Assembly: GCF_022539315.1 (NCBI RefSeq)
Contig: NC_066326.1
Coordinates: 10,804,601 to 10,868,600, forward strand
DNA: 64,000 nt
Origin: Serinus canaria
Taxonomy: Eukaryota > Chordata > Aves > Passeriformes > Fringillidae
Direction of reading: 5' to 3'
Under the pieces are notes generated by a model, which saw nothing but the letters and a program-made list of their open reading frames with translations, made no database searches and was not told the DNA's origin. The stretch's first letter is position 1; each line of letters starts with the position of its first letter. The position numbers and the translations under genes were made by a program. This document shows positions 43,901 through 52,154 of the stretch, one piece after another.

Positions 43901-46900
43901 GAGAAGATTGACACAAGACATAGACAAGCAGCTCATATCCAGTATTTTCCCCATTTGCTGGGGCTAAAAAACAGAAGAGCAAGAAACACTCAAGCCCTAT
44001 TCATAACAAAGGAGGATAACACTAGAAGACAAAGGACAGACATGGTTTGAGTAGTATTGAGTCAATACAATACAACAAGGTAACCATGTTCAAAAGGAAA
44101 GAGTAGCTGAGATAAAGCAAGACTGATAGGGATCCCAGTAATTTAAGTCTGGCCACAACAGTTCTTTTTTAGGAAGGTATCTAGAAGCTGACAAACAATA
44201 GCTCTGCCCTCATTTTTGCAAGGACAGACTAGACTATCCCATTCTTAAAGGATCCTAAATTTATGACTAATCAAGAGATAGTTAAAGAGCAATACACTTT
44301 AAAAGGTTCTTGTTCTTTCACCACATTCTGGGCTAACACACCGTGGTCGCTATTCACCACACGGGGACCCTAAACAGATTTTACAGAGCATCAAGTACAT
44401 AATATCTGGGTATGCAACACTACAGGATTGAAAGCTAATTCACATAATAGAACAGCTTTTGTATGTGAGCAGTCAGGTGCCAACTAGTTTTAGAGGTGTC
44501 CTCTTTGTATTTCACAAATATTGCAGGACTCTGCTAGCCACATTTCTTCGGGATTACACTCCACCTCATTGCAGGAGGGCAGGGCTCTACTTTGAGCAAA
44601 GTCACATCTTTAGATTGGACAACAAATCCACCAACTTCTTCCCCTTGCTCTTACAGAAGCCAGTTAATTGCATCATGAAGAGAATATTCTCTTTCTAGTG
44701 AAAATAGTGTTAATACTGCACCTGCTGACCCAGATGTCCTTTGCAGAGGAGCAACAGTCACCTGACTCAGACATCACTGCTCTGAAGGTGAGCAATCATC
44801 CAGCACCCTGTGGTCAGGATCCAATCTGCCAAGAGGAAATTTCCTGCCACACAGCAGCCATTCACAAGCTGTATCTATCCAGGAGAGCAATCTCAGACAC
44901 CTACCAATCCAATCATACACAAATTTTATCATGGAGACAAAGTACAGTTGGGTCCAAAACCACAAACAGACCAATTCACAGAAGAGAATTTCCTTAAAGA
45001 CTGTTAACCACCAAAGTGAAAATACAACCTCTTGCTTTCAAAGCCTCTACCTCTTGAAACATCAGAATTTGCAAAGGTATAGGTGGGAAATACTGTTATA
45101 TACCTGCTCTGCTCTCATGCTCTCCATCAGCAGCAGCTAGGGATCACTGTCAGAGATGGACTATAGCTATAAAGACCTTTACTTTGAACCACTGTCACCA
45201 TTCTTACATAAATTTTATTTATTCAGTCCCAAAAATTATCTTTATATTGTAACCTCTAAATGCTTCACATTTTCCCTGGGTAGCATTCAACATACAGAAA
45301 AAAACCCCAAACCTCATAGGATTCTTCACTTAAATCAAGCACACACACACTGGTTAAGCTACAGATCAGTAGGATGAAAGAACCACAATAAAGACTATCT
45401 ATACTCCAGTCTGTCCTTTCCCTAAACCATCCTTTCAGTATGCACCAGGCAAGGAGAATTCTCTTGGTCTAGTTCTCTCAATAAAGTTTTAACAGAACAG
45501 TCTAAATGAATGGGCAGTTTGATCTCACTGTGGCAAGTGGCCCCACCTCGCTGTCACACCCTGACATCACTGCAGGTCAGGAGAAAGTGGCAGCTCCAGT
45601 AAGACTCTGCACTGGTTACAGACAGTACACCATAGGAATGGCACAATGTAAAAGAAAACAATATAAAATAGTATCATGTGAGTATTAAGCACCAGTGGCA
45701 ATCCCAGTGTACTCTAGTAATTGATAAAAGCCTCTTGCTCTACTCAGCTGTACTTCTGCCTCCAGCACTGCTCTTCTCAGCACTGGTATGACAGGAACCT
45801 AATGGGTCATCATAACACCAAGGTGCCTGACTAATAGTAGAAGCTGCAGCAAGAAGTCCCCAAAAGTAAGTCTGCCTGCTGGGCAAGAACAAATTGGTTT
45901 GGGAGTCAGTGGTGTGTCAAAAAAAGGTTTATGCTTCCTAGTCCCTAAAAATCAATCCTAAGCCTTCTTCAAAAGGTCACAATACTTGACAGTTTTATAA
46001 CAGTTCTTCTGTTCCCAGATTTATAAAAGACTCAGACAAATGAAGACATTATTACTTTTTTATTAATTTGTGTACATGCACTATTATACCCTAGGAAAAA
46101 ACAGAGCAAAGTCTCAGGATGTATCAGGTCAGTAGATTTGATACTGTATATATTGAAACATTTATTTCATACGCTTGAGAGTTCAAGAGAGTTCTCTGTA
46201 GCTAGACAAGGACCACATACACACTCAGACCATACTCCCTGCCACTGGTAAAGCTGTCCCCAGCACAGCCATTGTTCATGCCTTGGCAGCATGGAGTGAC
46301 ATGCTGCAAGTGGAGCTTTCAGCTGCACTGTGAGCCAAGTGTTAAGTGATGAGTGAGGTGAGGAATGCTTCAGCCTAAACCCCAGTTTCTAAGCTTATCA
46401 CATAAATGACATTAAATGAATGCCCTCAAGCAGAGCCATTTTAGCCTGTGCAGGTTGGAAACAGTGGGGGATTTGTTACTCACCAGCTGGGCTGCTCTCT
46501 GCCTCTCCTCAATAATGCCAAACCTTTCCCTGGCCTCACTGGCTGCTTCCCTTTCTCTCTTGGCCAGCCGAACCAACTCCTCTTGGACCAGTGTCTGCTC
46601 TTGCAAGTACCTGTGTGAGCACCAAAAGCAGAGGGAAGGTCATCAGCAGACTTCTGGCAACAGGGTCATGCCTTGTCATGGAGTACCCAAAACACAAATG
46701 CAGAATTTGCCACAAAATCTGCTCACAATCCCATTATCAGCAGGAATTCAAAAGCCCAACAAACTTTAAATATGACCTGCAATTCCAGTGAGGTACAGCT
46801 CTGGCAACAACAGCAGGCATAGCACCACATAAGCTTATGCTTGAGTTATATTTAGCTCTATTAAGTATTTAATTATCACCTGAAAACAGTGAAAATAGGA

Positions 46901-49900
46901 AGCAGTTAGCCAGACAAATAGACACTGCTTTGGAAAAGATCAAGGGACATACAACAATAAAAGGAGTCAGCCAGGCTGACAATGCTGCTCTTTGGCTCTT
47001 ACACAGGAAAGAAAAATCACACAAAATGCATGCAGCAGAAGCACTAAGAGAAGCCGCCCTGAACTGGAAAAGGCCTCAAAGGGGATTCTCAGGTATTAAA
47101 ACATAATCATAAAACAGAATCACAGAATTGTTAAGGTTGGAAAAGATCAAGTCCAACCATTAACCCAACACCACTGTGTTCACCACTAAACCATATCCCC
47201 CAGGTGCCACATTCACAGTCCTTTTGAATACTTCCAGGAATGGTGATTCCACCACTTCCCTGGCCAGCCTGTTCCAGTGCATGACCACCTTTTCAGTGAA
47301 AAAATTTTCCCTCATACCAAACCTAAACCTCCCCTGGCACAACCTGAGGCCATTTCCTCTTGTACTGTCACTTGTTACACCTGGGAGAAGAGATGACCCC
47401 CACCTGGCAACAATCTCCTTTCAGGTGCTGTAGATCCATAAGCTCCCCCCTGAGCCTCCTTTTCTCCAGGCTAAACACCCCAGCCAGTCCCACGGAGGTT
47501 TGTGCTCCAGCCCCTTCCCCAGCTCCCTTGCCCTTCTCTGGACACACTCCAGCCCCTCAATGCCTTTGTGTAGTGAGGGGCCCAAACTGAACCCAGGATT
47601 GGAGCTGTGGCCTCAACAGTGCCCAGTACAGGGGGACAATCACTGCCCTGGTCCTGCTGGCCACACTATTGCTGATACAGCCAGGCTGCCACTGGCCTTC
47701 TTGGCCACCTGGGCTCACCTGGACTCATGTTCAGCTGCTGTCAAACACATACTCATTATGCTCAGACTCAAGTAAAACACAGACACGTGCATAGATAGAT
47801 ATATTCCCAAATGAGCTAAACTATGTTTTTTTTCAAGAGCTTCACCTCACCTCCTATAGAGCTCCTGCTCTGCAGTAGAGTCACTTTCCTTTGGTGGCTG
47901 AATTCCTAGAAAGGAAAAGAAAAACCTGTGACAACTAATAGTACTACAAGTGTAGTCCTTCATCACATCATAGACTATTTTAGAAGACTTTCATGTTATT
48001 CATCAAGAGAAAAAGAAAGTCAAGAAAATTTAAGTTTGATGGATAGAGTTTGAGTTTATGAAACAGACACACCAAGAGCATCACTTTCAAACAGGCACAC
48101 TGAATAAATCATGCTACAGAAAACTTCTATGTGAGGATATTAACTCCTCAAACCCTTATATATACTGAAATATGAGCATGGTTGTAGACCTACTTTCCAT
48201 TTCCTTACTCTAGTTCCAGTATGTCTTCCTCTTGACCTCCTTCTCTCCTTGTAATTAAAAGGAATTCCACAAGTGAAGATGAAATTATTTCATGGAGATC
48301 AGACCATCCATAAAGCTAATTCTACATTCAGGAAAGACACAGGCTGACAGCAAACAAATCCCTAAAAGCAAAGACCTAGTTCCCTAAATTCATTTTAGTC
48401 TGGATGCCTTAAACAAATTCACACTGCTGATATACATCACCAAAGCCTATTTGAGAACCAACAGAAATCAAATACTTTTCTGACATGTAAATAAAGTCAA
48501 GTTCAGAAACCAAGTTTTCATCATCCACTTAGCCAGCTGTGCTTGGACAGGTTATCTTTCCCTGGGAGCTTCTTCCCAAAGAATAAAAAGCAGCACTTCC
48601 CTCACCCATGCACAATATACATTCTGTGTATGTACAGCAGACAACAAGGCAGCTTGCCAGAAATGAAAAGCAATATATTTCTGCCTTGTTCATTGCATGT
48701 TGATCTGAAATGCTGGAAATGTTCCCAGAGTGAAACAGGCTAAGCAAAGAGCTCCTCTCACAAGGGGGTAACTACCAGCATCCCCTGTAACAAGCAGTGG
48801 CAGCACCACCCCTCATTACCTGTAGGTCTGGGTTTCCCTTCTACAGCCAGGGAGGAGGGACCTGTGCCATCAGATGCAAGGGGAGCTCTCTGGTTCTCCC
48901 TTCTACTTGGAGAGGATCCTTTCATCCTGTTCACTACATCTTCAGTGAGCTGAAACACAGAACCAGCCATGTCAATTTCTGGTGTGTATTTCACTGTGAA
49001 CCTCCCCATTTGTTAGTTTCTATGATAGCACAGAAGTACTGTCAGTTACCTCACTGCAATGTCCCTCCAGTCCAGGCAGGCAGTCAGCACTTGTATGTTG
49101 GCTTCACATTTTTAAAATCCATACCCTATCACTAAGAGACAAAATCCCCAATCTACTGCCTGACCCTAAAAGCTTCACTAGACAATCTTCCACAAACACC
49201 AGGAAAGGTGGAGAGCACCCCTAAACAAGTCAACCCTTTGCATAGGGACAAATCTACCAGAATTAGAAGGAAAGGAATAAAGCAGGTTTTAAGTCCATCT
49301 TTTCCTCATCTTGCTCCATGCTTGCTAACCCAGCTCAGCAAGGCAGACATGCTGCAACCCATATGACAGAGAACAGCCTCCCACCCACATAAGGCGGCAA
49401 ACACTTTAGCAGTCTTAACTTCATTTTCACTCCCTGACTTGGGTTCAAACCCATGACAAAGAAAGAAAAGTTAACTTGAAGTTTTCTGGCAATTCAGTCC
49501 AAAAGGCTTCTCACAGCACTGTTAAAATTGACCCCTTTCTCCTGCCAAGGTCAGAGGGTCTGCCTGCAGAACAAAACAAAATGAGGCTGTTCCCCACCTA
49601 GACTTGCCACAATAGAAGACATATTTTCAGTTATATCACTACTACCCAACTTAACAGCATTTTTAACACCTTCATTTTACATTGTTATCATGCCCAATTC
49701 CTGATTTTAAAGACACAAATCCTTGTCTATATCCTGTAAAGAGAAATTAGGCAAAGACAATTTTATCTCCATCAAACACTTAAACAAGGAGATAAGCATA
49801 ATCTTAGCTAACTTTTGTCAAATTAGTCAAAATGGGATGAAAAATAAGTAGCCACAGCAACACACACTCTGTAAGTGCATTTATGGCAGATTTTAGGGGG

Positions 49901-50693
49901 AAATCACATAAAAGTATCAAGAAGGAAGAGCAATGAAAATGATGGTAGTAATAAAAAAATCCCAAAACTAACATGTAAAAAACCAAAGAAAAATATTGCC
50001 GGGGCGGGGGTCGGGGAATCCTTAATGGTCGCACTACTACTCTCTAGGGCTTGCTTGTTTCCACCACACACACTGGTCAGTTTCCGAGCCAAGGTCAGTT
50101 TCCCAGTGTCCCTCCCAGGAACAGCTCCCTGTTTCCAGCTCTGATCCCCCCTGCTCACTCAGCGATGCTCTGCCCGGCCTCTTGGCACCATGAGCAAGGG
50201 CAGAGCTGTCTCCTCCTGGATGCCCTCCGAGCCTGGCAGCGCCGTTAGCATCAAACCGCTCGCAAAGCGCAAGGCAGGGACAAAACGAAGTCATTGACCA
50301 GGGAGAAGAGGGTTGAGAGCAGAGTTTGGGAGTGCAAATAAAGAGCCGGTGCTGGTGTGCCTGGTAGACAGCAGCCATGCCCAGGCCCCCAGCTCTCCTT
50401 CCCACCACTCACTCCACCGCTTCTCCAGCCCCCTAGGTTTCCCTCCCCTCCTCTTTGCTTTCCCCCACCCATCCCTTCCTGCCTCGCTCCCTCCACCTCG
50501 CTCCCCTGAGCTCCCGGCCAGAGCCTTCCCCAGCCCGGCTCCCTCCGCCCCGGCCCCCGCAGCCTCCAACAGCCGGCTCCACGGCACCCCCGGGCCGCCT
50601 CACCCTGATGCCCTGCAGCACCCGGACTCGGTCCTGCTCGTCCACCTCGAAGGACACCTTCCTGCGGCCCTGGCTGCTCTCGCAGCTGCCCAT
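13825..50693 (-). CDS. CHCHD6: CHCHD6 / MIC25, MICOS complex subunit (5' five coding exons, C-terminus outside window)
   Basis: Joined exons 50693-50604, 48949-48820, 47905-47851, 46610-46484 and 13908-13825 give 486 nt, an uninterrupted 162 residues, with GT-AG borders and compatible phases throughout. The start [11 protein letters not shown], the [18 protein letters not shown] stretch, [16 protein letters not shown] and [12 protein letters not shown] match mammalian CHCHD6 better than its paralogue CHCHD3. Known role: MIC25 is a peripheral inner-membrane protein of the MICOS complex that binds mitofilin and keeps cristae junctions. MGSC is a good N-myristoylation signal. The middle (about residues 75-160) is a charged, probably coiled-coil DUF737 region. 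The human protein is about 235 residues, so about 70, including the twin CX9C CHCH domain, are missing. I searched positions 1-13800 on the minus strand for those motifs and did not find them, so they should lie further left. Expression is probably housekeeping, given the CpG-island promoter. Confidence 0.95.
16280..16375 (+). repeat. Possible MIR/L2-like relic
   Basis: gcaaaactgaggtcaaagaa, then cctggacctcctaactgcag and ctcagagtactccccattct loosely follow the 3' half of MIR (aactgagg ... cccaggtctcctgactcc ... gtgctctt). The match is weak and may be coincidental. Confidence 0.35.
27310..27390. repeat. 41-bp tandem duplication, two copies
   Basis: agggtaccaacacacaaaag begins at 27310 and again at 27351, and each copy continues into a related pyrimidine-rich end. 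The 41-bp unit is repeated with a few differences. It lies in CHCHD6 intron 4. Confidence 0.85.
29365..29455 (+). repeat. Possible MIR/L2-like relic
   Basis: gaaaactaaggcacaagcaa, followed by caacaatttgtcctgattca and ctagacaggatcaggactga, parallels the MIR order aactgaggcacagag ... aacttgcccaaggtcac ... agtggcagagccaggatt. Diverged; low to moderate confidence. Confidence 0.45.
34084..34350 (+). mobile_element. CR1 LINE 3'-end fragment
   Basis: Contains the CR1 3' blocks in sense order: caaggggcaatgtttttaaa, gaaagagggcaggtttagag, gcaacaggttgtgcaagag, gtggatgccccatccttggt, aaggccaggttggatggggc and the tail cctttccagtccaaactatt. 5'-truncated and moderately diverged. It lies antisense to CHCHD6 in intron 4. 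Confidence 0.95.
36510..36620. repeat. TTG-rich simple sequence
   Basis: gattgttgttattgttgttg, followed by further GTTT/TTGG-rich sequence up to about 36620, forms a low-complexity T/G tract in CHCHD6 intron 4. It may be the decayed tail of an old insertion. Confidence 0.6.
38005..38160. other. CpG-dense islet in CHCHD6 intron 4
   Basis: I count about ten CpG dinucleotides between 38009 and 38155 (for example gacgccg, cagcggcg, cccgct, cacgtg), whereas the surrounding intron is strongly CpG-poor. It includes an E-box CACGTG at 38132-38137. There is no recognised coding frame or repeat. It could be a regulatory element, an intragenic start site or a recently inserted GC-rich fragment. Confidence 0.5.
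46484..46610 (-). CDS. CHCHD6: CHCHD6 coding exon 4
   Basis: The acceptor cacacag precedes G TAC TTG CAA, and the donor after CTG is gtgagt. The exon encodes 42 full residues from [19 protein letters not shown] to [17 protein letters not shown] corresponds to human VAKREREAA in the DUF737 coiled-coil region. The heptad-like spacing of Leu and Ile between Glu, Arg and Gln suggests a coiled coil. Confidence 0.95.
46611..47850 (-). other. CHCHD6: CHCHD6 intron 3
   Basis: 1.24 kb, about half of which is a CR1 LINE fragment (47107-47742, listed separately). The flanks are unique AT-rich sequence. Confidence 0.85.
47107..47742 (-). mobile_element. CR1 LINE fragment (about 0.6 kb of 3' end)
   Basis: Reads as the reverse complement of a CR1 3' end. 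It starts at the tail (cagaatcacagaattgttaa) and runs through gcctgttccagtgcatgacc, tgaggccatttcctcttgta, ctccttttctccaggctaaa, acagggggacaatcactgcc and ggccttcttggccacctggg. It reaches further 5' than the other copies and lies in sense orientation in CHCHD6 intron 3. Short open frames over it are remnants or chance. Confidence 0.95.
47851..47905 (-). CDS. CHCHD6: CHCHD6 coding exon 3
   Basis: A 55-nt exon between acceptor tttctag and donor gtgagg. It completes Gly, encodes [17 protein letters not shown] and leaves two bases of an Arg codon that the next exon completes. It is short and weakly conserved. The call rests on both splice sites and on the frame fitting its two neighbours exactly. 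Confidence 0.88.
47906..48819 (-). other. CHCHD6: CHCHD6 intron 2
   Basis: 0.9 kb of unique intron sequence between exons 2 and 3. No repeat, RNA gene or convincing coding frame is visible. Confidence 0.85.
48820..48949 (-). CDS. CHCHD6: CHCHD6 coding exon 2
   Basis: The acceptor gtttcag precedes CTC ACT GAA, and the exon encodes [17 protein letters not shown] through EGKPRPT plus the first base of a Gly codon. The donor is gtaatg. DVVNRMK aligns with the conserved human NVVNRMK. The following Ser/Pro/Arg-rich part is the poorly conserved linker of the family. Length 130 nt, phase 0 in and phase 1 out, matching exon 3. Confidence 0.93.
48950..50603 (-). other. CHCHD6: CHCHD6 intron 1
   Basis: 1.65 kb between exons 1 and 2. 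The first 0.5 kb (right end) belongs to the CpG island and includes C-rich promoter-proximal sequence. The remainder is unique AT-rich intron with no repeat or gene that I recognise. Confidence 0.85.
50604..50693 (-). CDS. CHCHD6: CHCHD6 coding exon 1
   Basis: Encodes residues 1-30, [11 protein letters not shown] through VRVLQGIR. The ATG at 50693-50691 has G at -3 and G at +4, and Gly2 with Ser6 fits myristoylation, which is why this start is preferred. The exon ends in phase 0 at AGG followed by the donor gtgagg (50603 and leftwards). The same frame stays open upstream for about 150 codons because the region is GC-rich, and another in-frame ATG lies at 50780. Confidence 0.95.
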
Positions 50694-50791
50694 GCCGTCG
50701 GGGGTCGCCCTATCCTCGCCGCGCCCCTCTCCTGCACCGGCTGCCAGCAGCGCCTCTGCCCTCCCAGCCCCTGCCAACATACCCGCTCCCC

Positions 50792-50818
50792 ATTGGCGGC
50801 GCCCGCAGGACGGCCAAT
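50792..50818. promoter_or_regulatory. Divergent pair of CCAAT boxes (NF-Y type)
   Basis: ATTGGCGG at 50792 and GGCCAATAG at 50812 form two CCAAT cores in opposite orientation about two helical turns apart. Both carry favourable NF-Y flanks. They lie between the CHCHD6 start codon and the ZNF143-like site. Confidence 0.7.
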
Positions 50819-50850
50819 AGCGCGGCGCGGTGCTGGCGGCCAGGCGCGGT

Positions 50851-50871
50851 GCACGCTGGGGGATGTAGTTT
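50851..50871 (-). promoter_or_regulatory. ZNF143/THAP11 (Staf SBS)-type motif
   Basis: On the minus strand the sequence reads AACTACATCCCCCAGCGTGC, close to the well-known ACTACAnnTCCCAGnaTGC element found in CpG-island promoters of many nuclear-encoded mitochondrial and housekeeping genes. It lies about 160 bp upstream of the CHCHD6 ATG, with NF-Y boxes between. Occupancy is inferred. Confidence 0.7.
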
Positions 50872-50921
50872 GTGCCCGGAGCGGGCGGCCCGCTCGGCAC
50901 CGGGGAAGCGCAGGGCACTAA

Positions 50922-50954
50922 CTCCAGGATAGCGGAGGCTCCAGGATAGCGGAG
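50922..50954. repeat. 17-bp tandem duplication in the CHCHD6 promoter
   Basis: CTCCAGGATAGCGGAG occurs at 50922-50937 and again at 50939-50954, an exact two-copy direct repeat with a 17-bp period. It lies upstream of the ZNF143-like element. No known factor site is recognised in it. Confidence 0.85.
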
Positions 50955-51190
50955 AGTCGCGCTCCTGTCCCGGTGACCCCGCACTCCACACCGCCCCGGC
51001 AGTGAACGAGGCATCAAAACTGCCCGTACAGCTTCCACTGCTACAAGTCGGAGTTTTCCCAAGTTGAGGGAGGATGACCTCCCGTCAGACACGGCAGCTG
51101 CGCTGGGAGCAGAATTCACCTCCGCTCCTTCCAGCCACTCTGCTCCAGCCACGCGGTGCCGTCACCTGCCCTGACACACACGGCGGGTCC

Positions 51191-52130
51191 TGCATAGGTC
51201 AGGCCACGGCTGATACAGTCCCCGTTGCCAGGCATGGCTGATCCAACAGCCTAAACCAAAAGAATGAGATAATGCAACCCAGAGGCAGCTGAACCAACAG
51301 CTTTGGAGAATCTTTCTCAAACAAGCTTTCTGCATTCCCAGAAATATGGGCCAGTTGGTATCAATGTGCTACTTATCTACTTGGCCCACTGCTGCTCAGC
51401 AGTGCCTGGGAGCAGTTTTAACCGTTTAATGCTTATTCCTCACTGCAGTTAATGTGGCAACCAGAGCTTTGCCTCAGAGTGGGACTTGGGCCACCATAGA
51501 GTATCTAGGACTCTGCACCCCCGAAATCCCTCCTGGATATTCAGATCTCTTCTAGAGCACATTCCTGGAAGCAGGGAATATTTTGGTTAATTGTGCAGCA
51601 CCTTGTATGCTGGAGAGTCAGCCCATTGCTAGAGCTCTGAAGACAAGGGCACTGCACTCTGCCCTGTGAGCTGTCCTCACCAGCCAGGAAGAGCACAGGG
51701 GGCCTGAAGCTCCCTCCCAGAGCACACTCACCTGCCTCCTGCTCATTTCTTATCGACCACCTGCTCACTTCATTTGATGGTACCCGATTCTAGTACTGAA
51801 AGAGCCCATGAACAGATATTCCTTACTCACCTCTTCTGTCCTAAGGGTTTCACAGGCTCACACCATTGCTCTTCCAGGCTGGCGAGTTCTCAACCATGTG
51901 ATTACTCCTCCAGAAGTATTTCCATAACTGTGATTATTCCTGTCATCCTTCCCTAGGCCTTTGCAGGTGCACACTCCCAGCCAGGTGGCAGACATCACCT
52001 GCAAAGATCCAGGGAGGACAGCTGGCAAAGGCAAACAAAACCACATCACACCTGTGCCCACGCCTTTCTGCAATTTTTTTTTACTCTTCAAGTTATTTTT
52101 CCTCCCTAATATGTCTCATTTGAGAAATAA
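51191..52130. other. Intergenic spacer between TPRA1 3' end and CHCHD6 promoter
   Basis: About 0.9-1.4 kb depending on the true ends. Apart from the falling CpG content near the promoter, no gene, RNA or repeat is recognised. The frames present are short. Confidence 0.6.
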
Positions 52131-52154
52131 AGCATGAACATTTATGCCAAACTT

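Larger units (their letters stand above)
13909..46483 (-). other. CHCHD6: CHCHD6 intron 4, 32.6 kb
   Basis: A single very long intron between the exons for RAAQL and AVELQ. It holds a CR1 fragment at 34084-34350, possible MIR/L2-like relics near 16.3 and 29.4 kb, a 41-bp tandem duplication at 27310-27390, a CpG-dense islet at about 38.0 kb, GTT/TTG-rich simple sequence near 36.5 kb and homopolymer A runs (for example about 17894-17909). No nested gene, tRNA or structured RNA could be supported. Long introns are also a feature of mammalian CHCHD6. Confidence 0.85.
50130..51190 (-). promoter_or_regulatory. CHCHD6: CpG-island promoter of CHCHD6
   Basis: The stretch is strikingly G+C and CpG rich compared with the AT-rich flanks and contains the CHCHD6 start exon. 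Visible elements include an inverted pair of CCAAT boxes (50792-50796 as ATTGG and 50814-50818 as CCAAT), a ZNF143/Staf-like element at 50851-50871, and a GC box at about 50000-50010. There is no TATA box near the start. This suggests a broad, housekeeping-type promoter. The transcription start cannot be fixed from sequence and is probably between 50700 and 50900. Confidence 0.85.

Noticed and set aside
47160..47590. Open frames on both strands around 47.2-47.6 kb
   Set aside because: They lie entirely in a CR1 LINE 3' fragment and are not host genes.
50313..50921. 202-codon plus-strand open frame across the CHCHD6 promoter and exon 1
   Set aside because: Pro/Ala/Ser-rich translation of a CpG island, antisense to a certain exon. 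GC-rich DNA has few stops, and no domain is recognisable.
50433..51152. 239-codon minus-strand frame read as one protein
   Set aside because: It runs through the CHCHD6 exon 1 donor into the intron and through the promoter upstream. Only 50604-50693 is supported as coding, by homology and splice sites.
52126..52131. AATAAA on the plus strand
   Set aside because: No plus-strand gene ends here. The nearby minus-strand hexamers fit the TPRA1 end better.
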